A stretch of 64,000 nt of DNA. Source: Macrostomum hystrix. Lineage: Eukaryota; Platyhelminthes; Macrostomidae. How positions within the stretch are numbered: the stretch's first letter is position 1; each line of letters starts with the position of its first letter. Location of the stretch: contig CATNEN010000034.1 of assembly GCA_950097015.1 (NCBI GenBank), positions 2,767,501-2,831,500 on the forward strand. Reading direction: 5' to 3'. Shown here piece by piece: positions 56,113 through 64,000 of this stretch. A program made the position numbers and the translations under genes. Under the pieces are notes generated by a model. That model ran no database searches, had not been told where the DNA came from, and saw only the letters and a list, made by a program, of their open reading frames with translations.

Positions 56113-57049
56113 ATCAGGGTGTTTTTGTAGCCATGTTTAATTATGCTCTCAGCTGCCGACTTGAATTGAGGCAGAAAAATCCCAGTGTTGTCTTAAAGTG
56201 GGATCACTGAATTAGCTTTTCCTATGGGATGCGCATTACTCTTGACACATCGCTTTTTTGACAGAATACTTCAGTATTTTTAAGCAGTGATGTTGTAGGA
56301 TAGTCAGTTATACTTTTCTGATAACGGATCAGTATAGCCCAAAGATACTTCTGGCACCCTTTACCAGACAAGATTAGGTAGGATGGAAATTAATGTTCAT
56401 TTCATGTAACCCGATACGGCACTTCTGAAATTATATTTTGGACTGCCAAGCATCGTATACTTCATTAATGACCCTCCGGTGTAACAATTGAGTAACAATA
56501 TTGCCAATAAATCCCGAAAAAGCATTATTTGGCTTTTATTGTCAAATCAGACTACTGTGAGTAGACTCTGTTAAAAGAGTGCAAGCTTTAACAATAAATA
56601 ACAATCTGCTAGAAGTTACATTTTTTCTATTGTAGCAATTTAAAAAGTATTTTTATCGTCCTACTGGCAGTAGCATAAATAGGACATTCTAGAATCTGAA
56701 GATAATAGCAAATTGAGCTAGCCACCCGATGCTGCGAAGCTGAGACCAGGCGCTTGAGTCGTACTCATAAGCTTCAGTCTCGTCGCGTCTCGAGTTGAGC
56801 TTGAGAACAGCTCAAACTGAGTGGGGTTGTTGCACTGTGAAGCAAGACTGACAGGACTGTTAGCAAGGCGTCGAAATGATGAGAGCACGAAATAGATGAG
56901 AATGGCACAATTTTTGCTATTCTTTCAAGTGTAAAATTACAGTAGAACAATGCAACCGAAACAGAGACAGAGTGAGAAGACACATGCATATATATGCCAG
57001 TATAATACTAGCGCAGAAGAGAACTCGGGAACACCAGGCCGGCAGCATC
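56113..57049. promoter_or_regulatory. Upstream region of the EF-hand gene
   Basis: AT-rich unique sequence. GCATATATATGCC at about 56985-56998, roughly 55 bp before the ATG, is a possible TATA element. An AG lies 4 nt before the ATG (GGCAG|CATC). Nothing else is recognised. Confidence 0.4.
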
Positions 57050-59293
57050 ATGAGCAAGCGAAAGCCTTCTAAACGTGAGCAGGCGAGAAGTCCGGAGGAT
57101 GTGATGAGCACACTGACTCAAGAACAGATTCACGAATACTACGAAGCCTTCTGCATGTATGACCACGATGGCAGCGGCACTATCGATACTTCAGAGCTGG
57201 CCATCATCATGACCTCCATGGGCCAGAATGTCACCGACGAGGAGCTGGAGCGACTGGTGCATGAGGTGGATGCAGACGGTAGCTGCCAGCCTTCTATTGG
57301 TTGTTTCACTCGCATAGGCTGTAACTGTGCTGTAACTGATTGTTGTAACTGTGCTGTAACTGTGCCGTAACTGTGCTGTAACTGATTACTGTAACTGTGC
57401 TGCAACTGTGCTGTAACTGTGCCGTAACTGTGCCGTAACTGTGCTGTAACTGATTACTGTAACTGTGTTGTAACTGTGCTGTAACTGTGCTGTAACTGTG
57501 CCGTAACTGTGCTGTAACTGATTACTGTAACTGTGCTGCAACTGTGCTGTAACTGTGCCGTAACTGTGCTGTAACTGTGCTGTAACTGATTACTGTAACT
57601 GTGCTGTAACTGTGCTGTAACTGATTGTTGTAACTGTGCTGCAACTGTGCTGTAACTGTGCTGTAACTGTGCTGTAACTGTGCTTTAACTGATTACTGTA
57701 ACTGTGCTGCAACTGTGGTGTAACTGTGGTGTAACTGTGGTGTAACTGTGGTGTAACTGTGGTGTAACTGTGGTGTAACTGTGGTGTAACTGTGGTGTAA
57801 CTGTGGTGTAACTGTGGTGTAACTGTGGTGTAACTGTGGTGTAACTGTGCTGTAACTGTGGTGTAACTGTGGTGTAACTGTGGTGTAACTGTGGTGTAAC
57901 TGTGGTGTAACTGTGGTGTAACTGTGGTGTAACTGTGGTGTAACTGTGCTGTAACTGTGCTGTAACTGTGCTGTAACTGTGCTGTAACTGTTCTTGATTA
58001 CTGTAACTGTGCTGCAACTGTGCTGTAACTGTGCTGTAACTGTGGTGTAACTGTGGTGTAACTGTGGTGGAACTGTGGTGTAACTGTGGTGTAACTGTGC
58101 TGTAACTGTGCTGTAACTGTGGTGTAACTGTGGTGTAACTGTGGTGTAACTGTGGTGTAACTGTGGTGTAACTGTGGTGTAACTGTGGTGTAACTGTGGT
58201 GTAACTGTGGTGTAACTGTGGTGTAACTGTGGTGTAACTGTGCTGTAACTGTGGTGTAACTGTGGCGTAACTGTGCTGAAACAGTGCTGAAACTGCGCTG
58301 TAACTGTGCTGTAACTGTGCTGTAACTGTGCTGTAACTGTGCCTAGTGAGCTTGAGTTCACAACAGAAATGTGAAACGGGTGCTAGCAGTAGTATTTGAG
58401 TACACAACAGAAATGTGAAACGGGTGCTAGCAGTAGTATATTTGGAAGACTTGTCAGTTCGGGCAGGGGAGCTAAAGTTTAGCTCCCATCTCACAAAAAA
58501 CTCACATCTCAAGGCAGCGGCACCATCGACTTTCCTGAGTTTGTCTCGCTGATGGTGAATTATATCAACAAGCCGGTGACCAAGGATGAGATCAAAAGCG
58601 CCTTCATGGTGTTCGATGTTGACAACAAAGGTTATATACCTGCGGAAGAGCTGAGGTGAGTACTTAATGCTGTAGATGCTATTTGCAGGAGGACTGTGAG
58701 CACTGGGAGACTGTGAGCACATCATTTGGAGACTATAGACCCGCAGAAAGCGAGAAGGCAATTCTGCCCATTTCGCTGACTACTGAGCACACACGCACAT
58801 ATTTACTGTACGCAGGAACACACAGGTGTGTACATCCAGTGGCGTAGCAAGGATTTTTTGTCAGGGGGGGGCTGCACCTCTTGGCGCGGGGGCGCCACTA
58901 CCGGGAGGCACCACATAGGTTAGGGAGGAGCCAAAGCCCACTTACCCCCCCCCTTGGCTACGCCCCTGTGTACATCTGCCCTGACTTTCTTATCGTCAAT
59001 TCAGAGTGTACAATCTCTGGCGTAAATTGCACGACAAGCCCCAAAGCCTTCTCTCCGCGGCTGCGCGGAATCGAGCTCAGTACCTTCCAAAAAATGATTT
59101 CTAAATTTTATTTTCGAATGCATGATAGATTCCCATTTCTGGCTTCATCAAACAACCCAGGCGGATCCTCACCACCAGAGGCGACAGGATGACAATGGAG
59201 GAGGCTGACGAGATGATCGCGGCTGCTGATCTGGACGGCGACGGTATGATCGACTATGAAGAATTTGCCGCAGCTCTGGTGGACTCGGACTGA
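57050..59293 (+). CDS. Calmodulin-like four-EF-hand protein, 3 exons
   Basis: Exons 57050-57278, 58514-58655 and 59161-59293 join in phase to 167 aa. A basic 20-residue extension (MSKRKPSKREQARSPEDVMS) precedes the calmodulin core (TLTQEQIHEYYEAF). EF loops: 38-49 DHDGSGTIDTSE, 74-85 DADGSGTIDFPE, 111-122 DVDNKGYIPAEE, 147-158 DLDGDGMIDYEE. Loops 1, 2 and 4 have canonical ligands. Loop 3 has Lys at position 5 and Pro at position 9, so it probably binds calcium weakly. SMGQNVTDEELERLVHEVDADG is closer to calmodulin than to centrin or troponin C, although the basic N-terminus recalls centrins. Role: calcium sensor, partner unknown. Intron 1 is a satellite; intron 2 holds a SINE carrying a transposon. 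Confidence 0.93.
57308..58345. repeat. 11-bp GTAACTGTGGT/GTAACTGTGCT array in EF-hand intron 1
   Basis: About 92 copies of an 11-bp unit (GTGTAACTGTG or GCTGTAACTGTG phase), interrupted at intervals by CTGATTACT. GCTG-type units dominate the left third and both edges. GGTG-type units form two homogeneous central blocks. The long minus-strand frames (His/Ser/Tyr/Thr/Val/Pro/Gln/Leu) are artefacts. Confidence 0.97.
58728..59090 (-). mobile_element. SINE-A copy carrying a hAT-type MITE
   Basis: The minus-strand SINE body (GACTATAGACCCGCAGAAAG, CTGCCCATTTCGCTGACTAC) is interrupted at 58837 by a 132-bp element and resumes at 58969 (TGTACATCTGCCCTGACTTTC), ending in the degraded head. It lies in EF-hand intron 2. 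Confidence 0.88.
58837..58968. mobile_element. 132-bp MITE, hAT-like, with 8-bp target-site duplication
   Basis: The left end is CAGTGGCGTAGCAAGG and the right end CCTTGGCTACGCCCCTG, whose reverse complement is CAGGGGCGTAGCCAAGG. These are inverted terminal repeats of about 16 bp. TGTACATC is directly repeated on both sides (58829-58836 and 58969-58976). An 8-bp duplication with CAG-starting termini is the signature of the hAT superfamily. No coding capacity. Confidence 0.9.
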
Positions 59294-59397
59294 ACATTGC
59301 CGCGCCGCACATTTTCTAGAAAATTAACTGTGAGCTGCGTGTATAAAGTACATATAACAGTCAATGGACACGTCCGACAAACAATATATATGAGCAC

Positions 59398-60040
59398 ATG
59401 CTAATCTGAGTATCTGTGAGGCTTGATAATCCACCCTGAGGATCTGTGATGTTTGATAATCCAACCTGAGGATCTGTGAGGTTTGATAATCCAACCTGAG
59501 GATCTGTGAGGCTTGATAATCCACCCTGAGGATCTGTGAGGCTTGATAATCCACCCTGAGGATCTGTGATGTTTGATAATCCAACCTGAGGATCTGTGAG
59601 GTTTGATAATCCAACCTGAGGATCTGTGAGGCTTGATAATCCAACCTGAGGATCTGTGAGGTTTGATAATCCAACCTGAGGATCTGTGAGGCTTGATAAT
59701 CCAACCTGAGGATCTGTGAGGTTTGATAATCCAACCTGAGGATCTGTGAGGCTTGATAATCCAACCTGAGGATCTGTGAGGTTTGATAATCCAACCTGAG
59801 GATCTGTGAGGCTTGATAATCCAACCTGAGGATCTGTGAGGTTTGATAATCCAACCTGGGGATTTGTGAGGCTTGCTAATCCAACATGAGGATCTGTGAT
59901 GTTTGATAATCCAACCTGAGGATCTGTTGAGGCTTGATAATCCAACCTGGGGATCTGTGAGGCTTGATAATCTAACCTGAGGATCTGTGAGGCTTGATAA
60001 TCTAACCTGAGGATCTGTGAGGTTTGATAATCCAACCTAA
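59398..60040. repeat. 30-bp tandem array, core AACCTGAGGATCTGTGAGGC
   Basis: About 21 copies of a 30-bp unit (CCTGAGGATCTGTGAGGC then TTGATAATCCAA). GCTTG and GTTTG units alternate strictly from about 59590 to 59840, a 60-bp dimer repeat. It begins about 105 nt after the EF-hand stop codon. Confidence 0.97.
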
Positions 60041-60370
60041 AGGAGATAAGATATCTCATATATAATCATAGACTATAAGCAAATATCCGTATATACTATA
60101 GACTATAGTGCATATGCATGTTCTTGTCGTTTTGAAAGCTGATGTAGGAGTATTATAGTTTTTGTAAAAAATATAATTTTGTGTTTATCTACGCGGAATT
60201 TTGAAAATTCGCTTTATATACTACTATTTAAATCTTATCGTTTCTGCTTTATTTAAAGTATAAACTAGAATCACATTAACTTTATTAACTTTTTTATTTA
60301 GTTGAGTTTGTCAATATTGATTTTGTGGCCAGTATTGTCAATTGAATATTTAGTTTCTTAAGAACAAAAG
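60041..60370. other. AT-rich unique spacer
   Basis: No feature recognised. Confidence 0.35.
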
Positions 60371-60645
60371 GGTTTGTGGCCTACAGGTCGGACTCACGAC
60401 TTGACGGTCGGTGGTTCGATCACCAACTCCCTCTGAAACAATTTTTGTCCGATAGCAAGAAGCTTAACTCTGCATTGCTTCAGCTCACCCAGCTGTTAAA
60501 TGGGTGCCAGCATTGAGGGTGGGTGTGGCGTCCCCCCAGTCCATGGACTGAACAGCAGTACGCAGCCTTCAGATGCGCCGAGCTATAGCTGCGGCTGGTG
60601 CTGTCGGCTGCATATCTGACCCAATTGAGGCAGGTGTGAGAGGAG
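60371..60645 (+). mobile_element. SINE-B copy, diverged head
   Basis: The head is decayed (GGCCTACAGGTCGGACTCAC, GGTCGGTGGTTCGATCACC). The body is intact (AGCAAGAAGCTTAACTCTGC, CACCCAGCTGTTAAATGGGT, GTCCCCCCAGTCCATGGACT) and ends near ATTGAGGCAGGTGTGAGAGG. Confidence 0.86.
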
Positions 60646-61079
60646 ATAAAAATACTGAGCATCTAAATGTGTTAAATAGGTGCAATTAAAAACGATGTAG
60701 CACTCAATTCGAATAATTATATTTTTTTTGTGCGGTAAAAAGCAATAGGAAAGCAAAATAATGCACGATAAAATATTAGTTCATGTTTGAATGCATGCAG
60801 AATTATAAAAAGCAATTGTTAAAAAACTTTTGAAAAAAATCTTATTTTCCTTACGCGCATAATTTGAAGCGATCAGTTAATAAATTTTCGAATGCAAAAC
60901 AGTAGGAACACGAGACGTGGCAAAATAAGGTTAAAAAATCACTCCAAAAGTCATGAAATTCTACGTGAAGATTCGACCGCTGATGACAAAACCGCCAGGC
61001 TTCTCTGAAGACTGCTCTGAAACAGAAAATTAATTGCAAATCTGAGAGGATCTAAAGAGGGATTTCTGGATTTGTGGAG
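60646..61079. other. AT-rich unique spacer
   Basis: No supported exon or repeat. Confidence 0.35.
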
Positions 61080-64000
61080 GGATGTGATTTCAATCTGAGG
61101 ATCTGTGGGATGTGGTTTCAACCTGAGGATCAGTGGGATGTGGTTTCAACCTGAGGATCTGTGGGATGTGGTTTCAATCTGAGGATCTGTGGGCCGATGT
61201 GGTTTCAATCTGAGGATCTGTGGGATGTGGTTTTCTGTCTCAGGATCTGTGGGATGGGGTTTTCTGTCTGAGGATCAGTGGGATGTGGTTTCAACCTGAG
61301 GATCTGTGGGATGTGGTTTCAATCTGAGGATCTGTGGGATGTGGTTTCAATCTGAGGATCTGTGGGATGTGGTTTCAGTCTGAGGATCTGTGGGATGTGG
61401 TTTCAGTCTGAGGATCTGTGGGCCGATGTGGTTTCAACCTGAGGATCTGTGGGCCGATGTGGTTTCAACCTGAGGATCTGTGGGATGTGGTTTCAGTCTG
61501 AGGATCTGTGGGATGTGGTTTCAGTCTGAGGATCTGTGGGATGTGGTTTTCTGTCTCAGGATCTGTGGGATGGGGTTTTCTGTCTGAGGATCAGTGGGAT
61601 GTGGTTTCAACCTGAGGATCTGTGGGATGTGGTTTCAATCTGAGGATCTGTGGGATGTGGTTTCAGTCTGAGGATCTGTGGGATGTGGTTTCAACCTGAG
61701 GATCTGTGGGATGTGGTTTCAATCTGAGGATCTGTGGGATGTGGTTTCAATCTGAGGATCTGTGGGATGTGGTTTCAGTCTGAGGATCTGTGGGATGTGG
61801 TTTCAGTCTGAGGATCTGTGGGCCGATGTGGTTTCAACCTGAGGATCTGTGGGCCGATGTGGTTTCAACCTGAGGATCTGTGGGATGTGGTTTCAGTCTG
61901 AGGATCTGTGGGATGTGGTTTCAGTCTGAGGATCTGTGGGATGTGGTTTCAGTCTGAGGATCTGTGGGATGTGGTTTTCTGTCTCAGGATCTGTGGGATG
62001 GGGTTTTCTGTCTGAGGATCAGTGGGATGTGGTTTCAACCTGAGGATCTGTGGGATGTGGTTTCAATCTGAGGATCTGTGGGATGTGGTTTCAGTCTGAG
62101 GATCTGTGGGATGTGGTTTCAATCTGAGGATCTGTGGGATGTGGTTTCAGTCTGAGGATCTGTGGGATGTGGTTTCAACCTGAGGATCTGAGGGCCGATG
62201 TGGTTTCAACCTGAGGATCTGTGGGCCGATGTGGTTTCAACCTGAGGATCTGTGGGATGTGGTTTCAGTCTGAGGATCTGTGGGATGTGGTTTCAGTCTG
62301 AGGATCTGTGGGATGTGGTTTCAGTCTGAGGATCTGTGGGATGTGGTTTCAGTCTGAGGATCTGAGGGCCGATGTGGTTTCAACCTGAGGATCTGTGGGA
62401 TGTGGTTTCAGTCTGAGGATCTGTGGGATGTGGTTTCAGTCTGAGGATCTGTGGGATGTGGTTTCAGTCTGAGGATCTGTGGGATGTGGTTTCAGTCTGA
62501 GGATCTGAGGGGTGTGGTTTCAATCTGAGGATCTGAGGGGTGTGGTTTCAGTCTGAGGATCTGTGGGCCGATGTGGTTTCAATCTGAGGATCTGTGGGAT
62601 GTGGTTTTCTGTCTCAGGATCTGTGGGATGGGGTTTTCTGTCTGAGGATCAGTGGGATGTGGTTTCAACCTGAGGATCTGTGGGATGTGGTTTCAATCTG
62701 AGGATCTGTGGGATGTGGTTTCAATCTGAGGATCTGTGGGATGTGGTTTCAGTCTGAGGATCTGTGGGATGTGGTTTCAGTCTGAGGATCTGTGGGCCGA
62801 TGTGGTTTCAACCTGAGGATCTGTGGGCCGATGTGGTTTCAACCTGAGGATCTGTGGGATGTGGTTTCAGTCTGAGGATCTGTGGGATGTGGTTTCAGTC
62901 TGAGGATCTGTGGGATGTGGTTTTCTGTCTCAGGATCTGTGGGATGGGGTTTTCTGTCTGAGGATCAGTGGGATGTGGTTTCAACCTGAGGATCTGTGGG
63001 ATGTGGTTTCAATCTGAGGATCTGTGGGATGTGGTTTCAGTCTGAGGATCTGTGGGATGTGGTTTCAACCTGAGGATCTGTGGGATGTGGTTTCAATCTG
63101 AGGATCTGTGGGATGTGGTTTCAATCTGAGGATCTGTGGGATGTGGTTTCAGTCTGAGGATCTGTGGGATGTGGTTTCAGTCTGAGGATCTGTGGGCCGA
63201 TGTGGTTTCAACCTGAGGATCTGTGGGCCGATGTGGTTTCAACCTGAGGATCTGTGGGATGTGGTTTCAGTCTGAGGATCTGTGGGATGTGGTTTCAGTC
63301 TGAGGATCTGTGGGATGTGGTTTCAGTCTGAGGATCTGTGGGATGTGGTTTTCTGTCTCAGGATCTGTGGGATGGGGTTTTCTGTCTGAGGATCAGTGGG
63401 ATGTGGTTTCAACCTGAGGATCTGTGGATGTGGTTTCAATCTGAGGATCTGTGGGATGTGGTTTCAGTCTGAGGATCTGTGGGATGTGGTTTCAATCTGA
63501 GGATCTGTGGGATGTGGTTTCAGTCTGAGGATCTGTGGGATGTGGTTTCAACCTGAGGATCTGAGGGCCGATGTGGTTTCAACCTGAGGATCTGTGGGCC
63601 GATGTGGTTTCAACCTGAGGATCTGTGGGATGTGGTTTCAGTCTGAGGATCTGTGGGATGTGGTTTCAGTCTGAGGATCTGTGGGATGTGGTTTCAGTCT
63701 GAGGATCTGTGGGATGTGGTTTCAGTCTGAGGATCTGAGGGCCGATGTGGTTTCAACCTGAGGATCTGTGGGATGTGGTTTCAGTCTGAGGATCTGTGGG
63801 ATGTGGTTTCAGTCTGAGGATCTGTGGGATGTGGTTTCAACCTGAGGATCTGTGGGATGTGGTTTCAATCTGAGGATCTGTGGGATGTGGTTTCAATCTG
63901 AGGATCTGTGGGATGTGGTTTCAGTCTGAGGATCTGTGGGATGTGGTTTCAGTCTGAGGATCTGTGGGCCGATGTGGTTTTCAACCTGAGGATCTGTGGG
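61080..64000. repeat. 28-bp tandem array with a 1374-bp higher-order repeat, open at right edge
   Basis: About 104 units of 28 bp (GATGTGGTTTCAATCTGAGG then ATCTGTGG), with 31-bp variants containing GGGCCGATG and a distinctive TTCTGTCTCAGGATC unit. The distinctive unit occurs at 61231, 61547, 61975, 62605, 62921 and 63349. The first three positions recur exactly 1374 bp later, so a block of about 49 units was duplicated as a whole. The array continues past the window. Confidence 0.98.

Noticed and set aside
57685-58761. 358-aa minus-strand frame over the 11-bp array
   Set aside because: Antisense to an intron of the EF-hand gene and made of repeat units. It overlaps the coding exon 58514-58655 on the wrong strand.

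Overview
This window is nuclear DNA from an invertebrate animal. Every confident gene is split by GT-AG introns, and the proteins are metazoan: a protocadherin, a NIDO-AMOP-VWD-EGF-SEA membrane mucin, an M13 (neprilysin-family) ectoprotein and a calmodulin-like EF-hand protein. tRNA-derived SINEs are abundant. About one third of the window (roughly 20 kb) consists of short-period tandem arrays. The mix of genes, SINEs and acceptor-like AGs close to several start codons would fit a lophotrochozoan such as a free-living flatworm. That assignment is inference, and the species cannot be read from the sequence.

Layout, left to right. (1) 1-423, minus: 5' part of a small secreted cysteine-rich protein, cut by the window edge. 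(2) 4842-8307, minus: an unrecognised small protein with a tentative first exon, its intron filled by a 23-bp satellite. (3) 8937-15809, minus: an 11-exon M13 family gene that splices cleanly in frame (791 aa) but has lost all zinc ligands, so it is a predicted pseudopeptidase. (4) 16874-17890, plus: an intronless secreted protein with an apple/PAN-like region and a LamG-like domain, divergent from the M13 gene. (5) 20207-36543, minus: a 19-exon, 1558-residue membrane mucin-like gene of MUC4/SUSD2-type architecture with an added SEA domain. (6) 36915-36954, plus: a possible isolated first exon divergent from the mucin-like gene. (7) 37-47 kb: no recognisable gene, six tandem arrays and one SINE. 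(8) 47356-50909, plus: a 4-exon protocadherin-like gene (1085 aa). (9) 52.0-54.1 kb: a 2-kb satellite. (10) 57050-59293, plus: a 3-exon calmodulin-like gene. (11) 59.4-64 kb: two related satellites, the last running off the right edge.

Most long introns carry their own private tandem array or SINE, while splice sites and reading frames stay intact. All exon joins were worked out by hand by matching donor and acceptor phases. For the M13, mucin-like, protocadherin and EF-hand genes the joins give uninterrupted frames of the expected family length. The genes do not form an operon or an evident pathway. Several are cell-surface or secreted proteins, but no functional link between them can be read from the sequence.
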